The translations under genes and the position numbers were made by a program. The notes beneath the pieces are model-generated. The model worked only from the letters and a program-made list of their open reading frames with translations, was not told the DNA's origin and did not search any database. DNA of 64,000 nucleotides from Prorocentrum cordatum (lineage: Eukaryota > Sar > Dinophyceae > Prorocentrales > Prorocentraceae): contig CAUYUJ010008602.1 in NCBI GenBank assembly GCA_963575745.1, forward strand, positions 132,366 to 196,365, written 5' to 3'. Numbering within the stretch: the first letter of the stretch is position 1; every line of letters starts with the position of its first letter. Below, piece after piece: positions 1 through 9,139 of this stretch.

Positions 1-95
1 GAGACACGTAGCAGCGACCAGATCTCAGGGCTCTCCTCGTCCGTCCTCCCTCCCTCCCTCCCTCCCCCACTCGTCTCCCCCCGTGCGCTGCCCAG

Positions 96-178
96 CAAGT
101 GGCTGCACGTGAAGGACGTCGGCTTCCTGCCCGTCGAGCTCGACGGCTTCCGCGTGCTCGAGAAGCAGGAGGCTGCGG
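96..178 (+). CDS. probable single exon of an unidentified host gene
   Basis: A pyrimidine-rich tract ends in CCCAG at 91-95. It is followed by 27 clean codons in one frame (97-177) that read as ordinary protein (KWLHVKDVGFLPVELDG, then RVLEKQEAA) with G or C at nearly every third position. A GT follows at 179-180. That is the picture of a short internal exon with a canonical acceptor and donor. No family is recognised from 27 residues and no neighbouring exon was found; the next 8 kb is repeat and retrotransposon, so the rest of the gene lies to the left or has been separated by the insertion. Confidence 0.45.
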
Positions 179-370
179 GTCAGCGGGTAACACTCAGGGG
201 GGATAGTCTCAGCGGGGAGCGCATCGACCCCCGATCGCCCCTATCACCGCCGGCGAGGGCCCGATAGCCCAAACCCGCCCAGCAGCATGCGGTTTCGCTC
301 TCGGTGGCCCATCGCCGATCGATACGAAAGGTATCGACGATTCCAAGTCGATGTAGCATGGTTCCCTCCT
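179..370. repeat. dispersed repeat family F, copy 1
   Basis: About 190 bp rich in ATCGCC/GGCGAT words. It matches 11595-11775 and 63775-63950 in order: a CGATCGCCCC-type block, a GGCCCGATAGCCC-type block, a CGCCCAG...CGTGCGG-type block, then CCCATCGCCGAT and GATTCCAGGTCGAT. It starts at the donor of the exon at 96-178, so here it may form the start of an intron. Positions 371-541 hold no gene I can see. Confidence 0.6.
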
Positions 371-541
371 GAGCTGCCCCCCCTCTATCGTTGCCCCTTC
401 CGCGCGGGCGGGACGAGGAGGAAGGGCGGGGACCTGACGCTTTGCGATCGTCCGGCAGCATGTCGAAGAAGATCGGGCAGTGCCAAGGAGGGTCACCACA
501 GGGGGGGTCCGCAGCTCCTCCTGCAACACTCGTCAAACATA

Positions 542-1086
542 GTGACTTTTAGTGCCAAGTAAAAGAAATGATAACTGTTACATGTGTTGGGCGGCGTTGG
601 GCCGTACAGGATTGTAGTGCACGATGTCGTGAAGCAAGGGTGTCCGAGATGGCTTCCGCAACAGTTGTTGTCGTGAAGCAAGGGTGTCCGAGATGGGAAC
701 CGTTTTCCGGTCTCCTGTGGCTTGCTGACTTTCTGGGGACCCCATGCGGCCTCCTGAGGTCACCAGCGGGAGGTTCCCACAGCTTGCGTCGGTGACCTTC
801 TGGGGCCCCCAAGCGACCTCCTGAGGTCACCGGCCTGGGGTTCCCACTGCTTGCGTCGGTGACCTTCTGGGGCCCCTTTGCGGCCTCCTGAGGTCACCGG
901 CCGGGGGTTCCCACTGCTTGCGTCGGTGACCTTCTGGGGCCCCCTTGCGGCCTCCTGAGGTCACCGGCCGGGGGTTCCCTCTGCTGTTGCATCGCATTGT
1001 GTTGCATAGCATCTTTGCTGCCACTGTGCTCATGCTGTTCCGTGGCCTTTGGCTCAGTGGCCAAACTGGTGCTCATTCTTATTGAC
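542..1086 (+). repeat. A1 split direct repeat of the DIRS-like element
   Basis: 545 bp repeated at 7785-8329 with a constant offset of 7243 bp and no difference seen. Inside lie about four tandem ~67-bp sub-repeats (roughly 730-980), each with GGTGACC ... GGTCACC facing each other around TTCTGGGGCCCC, so each could fold as a hairpin. It probably carries the 5' untranslated region and promoter; 1087-1175 then leads to the gag start. Confidence 0.9.
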
Positions 1087-1175
1087 TCTGTGATTTCTCA
1101 ATCTCGTGCGCGCACCCCGCGCGCGGCTGCAGCGCGGGCGCCGCGCTGCTTTGGGCCCGCAGGCGGGGCCGGGCC

Positions 1176-2705
1176 ATGGTTGACCCGTCCGCCAGCGAGC
1201 TCCGGGGGTTGAACAACCTCCAGGACATCCAGAACTGGGTCGGTCTCCAGCCCACTGTGTGGGCGGCTTTGCAGTCCGAGCTCGGGGAGGTTGCGCAGAT
1301 CCGCGAGGTCGTCCTCATTCCTCCTCATGCTTGGATCGCCGGCGTGGCGGCCGCCCGGGTGCAGGATGCCACCCCTGAAGGCGGGGACCCCCCACCGCCC
1401 CGTCCTCTCCGTGGCGTCGAGTTGGGGCATGCGCGGGGGTTTCGTCGCGTCTGCCGGCTGCGCCTCGGACTACCTGCCGACGAAGAAGGCGAGGGCTCCC
1501 CTTCTGGGGGCGGCGGCGGAGTGGCGGCGCCGGGGAACCCTCTTGGGCCCCCGGAGGTCGTCAATGCGAGCTCCATCAGGAAGGTCAAGATGTCGACCAT
1601 CTTCGACCAGGCGGACGACTCCGAGATCGCCCCCTGGTCGGCCCAACGGACGCGAACGGTCATGGCGGCCTTCAAGGCGGCCAACGACGACGAGGACCCC
1701 GAGCCAGACGAGGACGTCACTGGGGACCAGCTGGCGGCCTTGGAGCATCGCATCCAGACGGGCGCGTGCCCCTGCCCCGACTTCGGGGTGTGGCGGCCGT
1801 ACGGCCAGCGGTTCGCGCGCACCCTCAAGCTGGTCGTGCATCACATCACGCCGGCCGGCGACTACAGGCCTTACGAGGTGCCAGGGCCGCCGACGTTCGC
1901 GGAGTGGCTGCCTGCGTTCCGAGTTTTCTCGGTCGGCATGCGTGCGCTCGGGGCCGCCACGACCACGAGGCTCCAGCTGTACCAGAACAAGATCTCCAAG
2001 TTCAACAACACCTACGGCGAGGTCTGTTGGTGGTTGGTCGCGCTGGCGGATCAGCGGATGCGATCCGAGCGCATGGAGCGCATCAGGAGGCGCGCCGAGG
2101 AAGAGTACGCGGCTGCGCAGGTTTCGGGGGCGCCGCACGCCTTCGACCCGAAGATGCCGTGGGACTACTGCTTCAAGGCCGCCGCTGCCGACTCCGATTT
2201 CTGGGATGAGGAGCTGGGGCGCAAGGCGACGCTCTGGGTCACCCACCTCAGGACCAGGCAGCAGCTCACCGACGACGGCACTGGGCATCCCGGCCCTGGC
2301 GGAGGCCCCAGCGGAGGCCCAGGCGGAGGCTCGGGAGGAGGTGGAGGCGGCGGCACAGGCGGCAACGGCGGCGGCAAGCGCGGTGCGAAGCGCGCCTGGG
2401 GGAGCCAGGACCGCGCAGCCTCGGACTCCAGCCAGTTTGGAGGCAGCGGCCGCGGTCGCAGCGGAGGACGCGGCGGGGGCCGTGGCGCCGCGGGCGGCGG
2501 CAAAGGCAACGCGAAGCATCCGGACGGCAGGTGGCGTGGGGACGAGAGAGGCAAGCCGCTTTGCTGGGCGTGGAACCACAACGCCAATGGGTGCAGCGAG
2601 GTGTGCGCCAACGGCAGGGTGCACGCCTGCGAGTGGTGCAGGTCCCCAAAGCACAGATCCATCGAGTGCCGCCAGAAGCCTGACGGGTGGTCGCCGCCCC
2701 GTTGA
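1176..2705 (+). CDS. gag-like ORF of the DIRS-like element
   Basis: 509 codons from ATG 1176, the first ORF after repeat A1. The N-terminal two thirds look globular. A glycine tract (about residues 370-395) and a basic RG/GR-rich stretch (about 420-450) suggest RNA binding. The last 50 residues are Cys/His-rich: CWAWNHNANGC, then C, then HACEWC, and HRSIEC. This is a zinc-knuckle-like end, as expected for a nucleocapsid protein that packages the element RNA. It precedes the RT ORF by 69 bp. The capsid fold cannot be verified by eye; assignment rests on position, the Gly/Arg tract and the terminal Cys/His cluster. Confidence 0.7.
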   Translation: MVDPSASELRGLNNLQDIQNWVGLQPTVWAALQSELGEVAQIREVVLIPPHAWIAGVAAARVQDATPEGGDPPPPRPLRGVELGHARGFRRVCRLRLGLPADEEGEGSPSGGGGGVAAPGNPLGPPEVVNASSIRKVKMSTIFDQADDSEIAPWSAQRTRTVMAAFKAANDDEDPEPDEDVTGDQLAALEHRIQTGACPCPDFGVWRPYGQRFARTLKLVVHHITPAGDYRPYEVPGPPTFAEWLPAFRVFSVGMRALGAATTTRLQLYQNKISKFNNTYGEVCWWLVALADQRMRSERMERIRRRAEEEYAAAQVSGAPHAFDPKMPWDYCFKAAAADSDFWDEELGRKATLWVTHLRTRQQLTDDGTGHPGPGGGPSGGPGGGSGGGGGGGTGGNGGGKRGAKRAWGSQDRAASDSSQFGGSGRGRSGGRGGGRGAAGGGKGNAKHPDGRWRGDERGKPLCWAWNHNANGCSEVCANGRVHACEWCRSPKHRSIECRQKPDGWSPPR

Positions 2706-2774
2706 CTATCTCCCCAGGCAGGCGAGCGCGGCCGTCCAGAGTCGAGCGAACGGCCAGCGGACCCGCTGGGGAAG

Positions 2775-5732
2775 ATGCGGAAGACAGAACTGCTCGACGA
2801 GGGCGGCGGCGCGTCGGTGCGTCAGTTGGGCACCCGCCTTCGGCAGATTTTCGGCTGCGCGGGCGATGCCTCGGCGCCCGCCGATGCAGGCGCCGCCCCG
2901 GGATCATCCGGCGCCGCGGAGTCGGTGCAACGCCCCCCCACACACTGGAGGCAAGGAGGAGGCACCAGGAGCAGGAGCCGCTTGCAGGAGAAAGCGAGGA
3001 GCGGCAGGCGTCGCTCTCCCTCCCTGGAGAGCCGCCGGAGGAGGAAGCGCGGCGGAAGAGGGAACGGCTCCCCGCCGAGCCGTGGGCGTCCTGTCCTTGC
3101 TGACGCCTCCGCGGGCGAGGCTTCCCGGGTCAGGGATCGGACAAAGACGCAGCGATGCTTCCGCCCTCGGTCCGATCAGGGAGCGCGCGGCAGGGGCGGC
3201 AGGCAACGCTCCGCCTCACCAGAGGGCGCACCCGGCCAGGGTCACCGAGAGCACAGGCACGGCCCGCTGCCGCACCGGGGGCGTTCGGTTCTTGCCGGCG
3301 CCTCTGGAGGCAGCCCTCCCCGAGTGGAGAAGCATGCGGACCAGTCGCGGGGCACCCGCCCTCGAGCCCGCTCGCGCTCAGCTGCCGGTCGGGCCGCGCG
3401 GATCGGCGACCTCCGCGCGAAGCACGACCGCTTGCAGGAGGTCATCCGCCAGCGGAAGGACCGGTTGCGCCTGGCCGGGGTGCGCCAGGAGGCCGAGGCG
3501 TCTGGGCGGGGTCGAGCCGCGCAAGACGCAGGCGGACGATCACCCCCAAAGGCACCAGCGGGCACGTCGCTTGCCAACCCAACGGCTGGCTCCCGGGCGG
3601 CGCGGCGGGCAGAAGAGAACGAGGCGTGCATCGGCGGGCTCCGGGCGCCGTGGAAGGCCGTCAAGAAGCTCCCGATGCTCGCGGAGACCGGTCGGAAGAT
3701 CGGGGCCTTCCTCGACGAGTTCTTGGACCAGCATCCCGATTTCCTCGACCTCCCCGACGGCGGCGAGCGCGCTCAGGAGCTGGTCCGGGATCCGCGCCTT
3801 CGCGCGGCGCGGGAGGACTTGCGTCGCGCCCTCGGCGCGAAGGAGGCCAAGGCGCATAAGCGGACGCCCTGGAAGCGGGACATCGTCGAGGCGCACGTGG
3901 CTGCCTCGCAGGACCCGGAGGTGCACCTTGGAGATTGGCTTCGGGACGGCGCCCCCATCGGCGTGGCCAGACCGGTGCCGAGCTGCGGGATCTTTCCCCA
4001 ACTCGGCCCGGCCGCGAAGGAGCGCACGCAGGCGCATGAGGTGCTATCGTTGCTGGAGGCGCACGGCAACTACAAGAGCTGCGAGGAGGCCAGGGTGCAC
4101 GCGGAGCCCGAGATCGAGAGGATCATCAAGGAGGGTTTCGCGGTCAGGTTCAAGTCCTGGAAGCAGGTCGTCGGCACTTACGGCCCGGTTGCGGCGTCCA
4201 GGCTCGCTTGCATCGTCAAGGACCGGAAGGACGGCACGAAGAAGGCCAGGATCATCATCGACCTCCGCAGATCGGGCGTCAACAGGTGCGTGCAGGTCGA
4301 CGAGAGGATTGTGCTTCCGCGCCCGAAGGACATCCTCAGCAATGCCATGCACCTTCTGCGCCACGCCGCGGAGGACGAGGAGGTCGAGGCGATGGCGTTG
4401 GATTTCAAGGACGCCTTTCACACGCTGCCAGTCCATGCAGACGAGCTCCCGTATGGCGTGGCGAAGGTCTTCGACGGCGAGTACGTGGTGTTTCGTACGG
4501 TGGTCTTCGGCGGCGAGGCGAGCCCGCTGCTCTGGGGCCGCGCGGCGGCGTACGTCATGCGCGGTGCGCAGTCGATCTTCGAGCCGGAGCATCTCCTGGG
4601 CGAGTGCTACGTCGACGACCCCCTGGTGCTCGCCGTCGGCACGGCCGAGACGCGGAGGCGGCGGTTCGCCAAGTTCCTCCTCTGGCCCATCCTTCTGGGA
4701 CTGCGGCTTTCTTGGGCCAAGGTCTCGCGGGGGAGGCGGGTCGAGTGGTGCGGCGTGGAATACCGCCTCGTCTCGCGGTACGTCGTGCAGGCGGTGCTGG
4801 CGCAGGCTTTCGCGCAGGAGTTCAAGGCGGAGATCGAGCAAGCGACGAGGCGGCCGCTCATTACGCGGTCGGAGCTGCGGCGCATCGCGGGGAGGGCGTC
4901 GTGGGCGACAGGTCTGGTGCCGACGATGCGCTCTTTCATCGACAGCCTGTGGGCCACGCTGGCCGACCTCAATGCCGCGTCCAAGGGGGATTCGGGGATC
5001 CCCTGGATCGGCAGGGACCCCCAGCCAGCTGCGCAGACCTCGCGCATCATTGTCGCGTTGGCGTGGTTGCATGCCTTCCTCGAGGGCGTTGTCACGGGTG
5101 GTGATCCTGGTCGGACGGTCGACGTCAGGGAGTGGTTCCGGCAGCCGTCCATCGAGATCGTCTGCGATGCTTCCCCGTGGGGCCTGGGGGCGGTCCTATG
5201 GGTCGACGGGGCCGCTCGCGCTTACCTTTTCGACGAGGTCGGCCCGGCGGACGTCGAGGAGCTGGGGGTCGAGAAGGGTTCGTGCAAGGCCCAGGCGGTC
5301 CTGGAAGCGCTGGCCATTGCGGTCGCGGCGCGGACTTGGCTTCCCAGGTGGGCGCAGCACCGGACTGGCGTTCGAGTCAAGAGCGACTCCATGGCGGCGC
5401 TCGGGGCCCTTGGTAAGATGGCCAGTCCAACGCCCGCCATCAACAAGATCGCCAGGGAGATCGCCCTCGACGTGGCGCAGAGTCGGTACGGCATCGACGT
5501 GCTGGAGCACGTGCCGGGCGAGCTCAACGACGTCGCGGACGCACTGTCGAGGGCCTTCGAGCCGGGCGGGCGCTTCGCGCTCCCCGAGGTCTTGCGGCAG
5601 GCTGGGTGCACGCGGACTCCCGTGGCCGCGCGCGACGGGTCGTGGTGGCGCTCCATGGCCCTCACGCGGACGGTGCTGGACAAGGCTGCTGGCGGGCGAC
5701 GGTGCCGCGACGAGCCACGCTCGGCGCCTTGA
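2775..5732 (+). CDS. reverse transcriptase - RNase H of the DIRS-like element
   Basis: 985 codons from ATG 2775. The first ~330 residues are basic and low-complexity. The RT palm follows: RIIIDLRRSGVN, motif A ALDFKDAF (D543), motif B-like GGEASPLLWGRAA, and motif C CYVDDPLVL (D614-D615). RNase H comes next with EIVCDASPWGLGAV (D798), E844 in AVLEALAIAV, VKSDSMAAL (D871) and NDVADALSRAF (D922), giving the DEDD set. The RT-RNase H order with no integrase or protease is typical of DIRS/PAT elements. The protein would copy the element RNA into DNA and remove the RNA strand. The stop at 5732 lies about 400 bp before the first ATG of the recombinase frame, so the recombinase may be reached by frameshift or by independent initiation. 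Confidence 0.93.
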   Translation: MRKTELLDEGGGASVRQLGTRLRQIFGCAGDASAPADAGAAPGSSGAAESVQRPPTHWRQGGGTRSRSRLQEKARSGRRRSPSLESRRRRKRGGRGNGSPPSRGRPVLADASAGEASRVRDRTKTQRCFRPRSDQGARGRGGRQRSASPEGAPGQGHREHRHGPLPHRGRSVLAGASGGSPPRVEKHADQSRGTRPRARSRSAAGRAARIGDLRAKHDRLQEVIRQRKDRLRLAGVRQEAEASGRGRAAQDAGGRSPPKAPAGTSLANPTAGSRAARRAEENEACIGGLRAPWKAVKKLPMLAETGRKIGAFLDEFLDQHPDFLDLPDGGERAQELVRDPRLRAAREDLRRALGAKEAKAHKRTPWKRDIVEAHVAASQDPEVHLGDWLRDGAPIGVARPVPSCGIFPQLGPAAKERTQAHEVLSLLEAHGNYKSCEEARVHAEPEIERIIKEGFAVRFKSWKQVVGTYGPVAASRLACIVKDRKDGTKKARIIIDLRRSGVNRCVQVDERIVLPRPKDILSNAMHLLRHAAEDEEVEAMALDFKDAFHTLPVHADELPYGVAKVFDGEYVVFRTVVFGGEASPLLWGRAAAYVMRGAQSIFEPEHLLGECYVDDPLVLAVGTAETRRRRFAKFLLWPILLGLRLSWAKVSRGRRVEWCGVEYRLVSRYVVQAVLAQAFAQEFKAEIEQATRRPLITRSELRRIAGRASWATGLVPTMRSFIDSLWATLADLNAASKGDSGIPWIGRDPQPAAQTSRIIVALAWLHAFLEGVVTGGDPGRTVDVREWFRQPSIEIVCDASPWGLGAVLWVDGAARAYLFDEVGPADVEELGVEKGSCKAQAVLEALAIAVAARTWLPRWAQHRTGVRVKSDSMAALGALGKMASPTPAINKIAREIALDVAQSRYGIDVLEHVPGELNDVADALSRAFEPGGRFALPEVLRQAGCTRTPVAARDGSWWRSMALTRTVLDKAAGGRRCRDEPRSAP

Positions 5733-6132
5733 GCGGAGGCGCGCCGGAGGTCCCGCCAGGCGAGCTATCGGAGATGCCTCCCCGCCTGGGCGCGACAAGG
5801 GCGCAGGCTCGTTGGAGCGGGGCCTCCCGCGAGTGATCCGCGTCGTCAACGCTCCCGCCGACGCGCTGCACGAGGGGCCGAGGCGGGTCGACGGCGCGCA
5901 GGGGCGCCGCGGCCGCGAGGAGGAGGAGAGGAGTAGCGGCGGGGTACCGGATGCTCTCTTGGGCCCGGGACCCGCGCCAGCCAGGCGAAGGTGGGATGAG
6001 ACGGCGGCAGCGGCGCCAGCCAAGCGTGCCTGCTTGGCAGGGGCGCTGCAGGTCATCGGATGTCCGCAGCGCTCCGCTGCCGCCGCCGCAGAGTTCAGGG
6101 AAGCCACCCTGGCGGTGACGACGAGGCCCGTG

Positions 6133-7539
6133 ATGGACAGCTACACGAAGGCCCTCGTCTCGCTGGCCAGGGCGGGCGGCTTCGATTTGCTGCCGTTTAC
6201 GCCAGAGAAGGCTTACAGGATCGGCGGCGCGCTGCGTGCGGCCGGGTACAGGTCCACAGCGTGCTATCTGGAGAGGTATAAGCAGATGCACGTCGAGGAG
6301 GACTACGATTGGTCGGTCAGGCTGCACGGTGTGATGAGAGGGTGCCGACGTGCGTCGATCAGGGGCCTCGGGCCGCCGACGCACGCGGCGGTCTTCACCC
6401 TGGAGTCGTGGCTGGTGGCTGCCCATGTGAAGCGAGCGCACGCCCAGGGCGGTCCGACCGAGCCCGGTCGCTTCATCACTGTGGGCACTTGGTGGATGCT
6501 GCGGGAGATCGAGGTGGCCCTCCTCGCAATCGAGCGCGTCCGCTTCCTGGAGGAGACGGACTCAGTTGCCGTGGACCTGGGCGTCGCGAGGAAGGATATC
6601 CAGGGCTGCGGATGCACCCGGGTGCACTCGTGCATCTGCCAGTGCAGGCCGGAGTGGCAAGCCATCTGCCCAGTGTGCGTCGTCCGAGCCCAGCTCCAGA
6701 AGCGACGGGCTGACCAGGCGGAGCCTTGCGACCCATTGTTCGCGGACGCCGCCGGCTACGCGGTCGTCAAGAGGGCCGCGGTCGCGACCATGCGCGCGCT
6801 GCTTGTGCCAGAGGGCGCTGGACAGGTGAACGGCCACTCCTTGCGGCGCATGGGCGCGCAGCTGCTCGCCGCGGCAGGCGTCGAGCAGTGGCTGGTCGAG
6901 TGGTTCGGCCGATGGGGCTCCGACGCCGTCAAGCGCTACGTCGAGGACGCGCGGTCGCGGGCCCCGCAGGCACGGTCTCTGGCGCTTCGGGCGGCCCGAA
7001 GCGATGCCAACGTGGAGCCGGGGCCTGCGACGATGGCCGCGGCCGGGGCGCGCGATGCCCCGCTGGCGCGCGAAGGGGAGGAGGAGCGCCAGGGCGGCGC
7101 AGCTGGCCCGATCGGCCTCGAGGAGTTGGTCGGGCGCCTCGTGGAGGAGAGGATGCGGGAGAGGGAGGAGAGGTTACGCCTCGTCTCCTACGCTCTCGGC
7201 AAGACACATGTCGCGAGGGCCCGCGCGTGCGAGTCGAGAGTGCCCCGCGAGCGGAGCTCGCTGTGCGGCTGGCATTTCGGAGGTCTCCCACAGTCGGCCC
7301 TCACCTTCCACGAGGGGCGCGCTGACTTGCATGACGCCTGCAGGAAGTGCGTCCGGCTCGCGGCCTCGCGTGGCTGGCCGGTGGACTGCGCTGCAGCCGG
7401 CGCCGGCGGCGAGCGTGGCGAAGGCAGCTCGTCCTCGCAGTCATCCGATTCCGGTTCTGGGTCGGACAGGCCGCCGTCGGACGATGCCGAGGCGGGTCGA
7501 GGCGAGACCGAGGACGAGGCTCCCGGTGCTCGTGCTTGA
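6133..7539 (+). CDS. tyrosine recombinase (integrase) of the DIRS-like element
   Basis: 468 residues if started at ATG 6133. The same frame is open far upstream through gag and RT, but that part has shadow-frame composition. Features of the tyrosine-recombinase fold: an N-terminal SAM-like region, Arg I at R124 (WWMLREIE), a K/beta-hairpin region with a Cys-rich insert (CGCTRVHSCICQC, CPVC), box II H235xxR238 (GHSLRRMGAQ), a GRWGS word and the nucleophile Y269 (KRYVEDA). The C-terminal extension has a second Cys/His group (SLCGWHFG ... CRKC) and an acidic Ser-rich tail. It should integrate a circular cDNA by strand exchange, which explains the absent target duplication. True start uncertain: ATG 6133 is the first Met after the RT stop. 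Confidence 0.88.
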   Translation: MDSYTKALVSLARAGGFDLLPFTPEKAYRIGGALRAAGYRSTACYLERYKQMHVEEDYDWSVRLHGVMRGCRRASIRGLGPPTHAAVFTLESWLVAAHVKRAHAQGGPTEPGRFITVGTWWMLREIEVALLAIERVRFLEETDSVAVDLGVARKDIQGCGCTRVHSCICQCRPEWQAICPVCVVRAQLQKRRADQAEPCDPLFADAAGYAVVKRAAVATMRALLVPEGAGQVNGHSLRRMGAQLLAAAGVEQWLVEWFGRWGSDAVKRYVEDARSRAPQARSLALRAARSDANVEPGPATMAAAGARDAPLAREGEEERQGGAAGPIGLEELVGRLVEERMREREERLRLVSYALGKTHVARARACESRVPRERSSLCGWHFGGLPQSALTFHEGRADLHDACRKCVRLAASRGWPVDCAAAGAGGERGEGSSSSQSSDSGSGSDRPPSDDAEAGRGETEDEAPGARA

Positions 7540-7642
7540 CGTCTCGCCGTCCTGGCTCTCTTGGGCAGGGCGGGGGACAGTGTGCTTCATTTTGGGGCCG
7601 AGTTTTGGAACGTACGCTGGGTCGGGTCGCGGCCAGGGCGGG

Positions 7643-7784
7643 CGTGCCAGTCGCGAGCGACGCCGGCGCCCCGATCCAGGCGCACTGAGGAAAAGAGGAG
7701 CTTCGAGCTTCGACCTCTCTCACCCCACCCTCCGTCCTCTGTCTTCGGCGGGCGGGGGGGGTATCACATGTGCAACAAGTTATC
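7643..7784 (+). repeat. B1 split direct repeat
   Basis: 142 bp matching 8501-8642 with constant offset 858 and no visible difference. It is joined directly to A2 at 7784/7785, the fused B1-A2 block of PAT/Ngaro elements. 7540-7642 between the recombinase stop and B1 is a short 3' non-coding segment. Confidence 0.88.
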
Positions 7785-8329
7785 GTGACTTTTAGTGCCA
7801 AGTAAAAGAAATGATAACTGTTACATGTGTTGGGCGGCGTTGGGCCGTACAGGATTGTAGTGCACGATGTCGTGAAGCAAGGGTGTCCGAGATGGCTTCC
7901 GCAACAGTTGTTGTCGTGAAGCAAGGGTGTCCGAGATGGGAACCGTTTTCCGGTCTCCTGTGGCTTGCTGACTTTCTGGGGACCCCATGCGGCCTCCTGA
8001 GGTCACCAGCGGGAGGTTCCCACAGCTTGCGTCGGTGACCTTCTGGGGCCCCCAAGCGACCTCCTGAGGTCACCGGCCTGGGGTTCCCACTGCTTGCGTC
8101 GGTGACCTTCTGGGGCCCCTTTGCGGCCTCCTGAGGTCACCGGCCGGGGGTTCCCACTGCTTGCGTCGGTGACCTTCTGGGGCCCCCTTGCGGCCTCCTG
8201 AGGTCACCGGCCGGGGGTTCCCTCTGCTGTTGCATCGCATTGTGTTGCATAGCATCTTTGCTGCCACTGTGCTCATGCTGTTCCGTGGCCTTTGGCTCAG
8301 TGGCCAAACTGGTGCTCATTCTTATTGAC
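7785..8329 (+). repeat. A2 split direct repeat
   Basis: Second copy of the 545-bp A repeat (first at 542-1086). The 171 bp between A2 and B2 (8330-8500) occurs only once in the element. Confidence 0.9.
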
Positions 8330-8500
8330 CCCACCCTCCCAGGCCCTTCGAATGCGTGGACGACCCCCACCTCTCCAGGTGTGGCCTTTTGGCCCACGTG
8401 GAGGCGCTCAGGCGTGCAGCACGGCGCGGTAACGCCGAGAGGGGTGAGTTGTGTGATGTTGTGAGGGGTGCGTTCACTTCCGAGGGGGCGGGCGTGCGGA

Positions 8501-8642
8501 CGTGCCAGTCGCGAGCGACGCCGGCGCCCCGATCCAGGCGCACTGAGGAAAAGAGGAGCTTCGAGCTTCGACCTCTCTCACCCCACCCTCCGTCCTCTGT
8601 CTTCGGCGGGCGGGGGGGGTATCACATGTGCAACAAGTTATC
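8501..8642 (+). repeat. B2 split direct repeat, right end of the element
   Basis: Second copy of B (first at 7643-7784). It ends in AAGTTATC at 8642, where flanking DNA begins with CATTGAG. Confidence 0.88.
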
Positions 8643-8954
8643 CATTGAGAAAATTTGTTTTCGGTACTTGCGTGGTCGGCGCTACTTTAATGCTGGCATG
8701 AGGTTCGGCCCAGACGCAGGGGTGTCCGAAATCCGGCAGTACCCTCACAGCACTGAAGAGCGCGTTTTCGAACAAGTGCCCGAACCATCGAGCGCCTCGA
8801 TTTTGAACAGCGTGTCAGTTTTCTGTCGAGTCTTGCAGCTTCGAAGCTCGAGGAGGTCTTTCCACGTTTGGGGTCCTCTTGGAAAGGTGAGGGAAGGAGG
8901 TTTTACCTCAAGGAACAAAGTGGACCCCCCAGTGGTGACCCCCCGTGGCACTGC

Positions 8955-9133
8955 CCCAGAAGAAGGAGAGGAGGAGGAGGAGGAAGAGGAGGAGGAGGAG
9001 GAGGAGGAGGAGGAGGAAGCGGAGGAGGAGGAGGAAAAGGAGGAGGAGGAGGAGGAGAAAGAGGAGGAGGAGGAGGAGGGGAGGAGGAGGAGGAGGAAGA
9101 GGAGGAGGAGGAGGGGGAGGAGGGGGAGGACTC
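8955..9133. repeat. (GAG)n microsatellite
   Basis: About 180 bp of imperfect GAG/GGA polypurine. Long ORFs here on both strands are artefacts of period 3. Flanking 8643-8954 has no recognisable gene. Confidence 0.95.
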
Positions 9134-9139
9134 CAAGAC

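Larger units (their letters stand above)
542..8642 (+). mobile_element. PAT/Ngaro-like DIRS-superfamily tyrosine-recombinase retrotransposon
   Basis: An 8.1-kb element with the split direct repeats diagnostic of PAT/Ngaro-type elements. A1 (542-1086) recurs as A2 (7785-8329), and B1 (7643-7784) recurs as B2 (8501-8642), giving the order A1-ORFs-B1A2-B2. Three plus-strand ORFs lie inside: gag-like, RT-RNase H and tyrosine recombinase. There is no target-site duplication at the ends (CATA before A1, CATT after B2). That is expected when integration is by a tyrosine recombinase from a circular intermediate. The B1/A2 junction at 7784/7785 equals the joined outer ends. Both repeat pairs look identical by eye and the ORFs are open, so the insertion is probably young. 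Confidence 0.9.

Noticed and set aside
1291-7539. A 2082-codon uninterrupted plus-strand frame over gag, RT and recombinase
   Set aside because: Only the part after about 5750 reads as protein. The rest is Arg/Ser/Pro-rich shadow of gag and RT, caused by GC-rich codon use that removes stops in another frame.
7540-8642. LTRs of a Ty1/Ty3-type element
   Set aside because: The repeated blocks are in the split order A1 / B1-A2 / B2, there is no integrase or protease, and a tyrosine recombinase is present, so it is a DIRS-type element.
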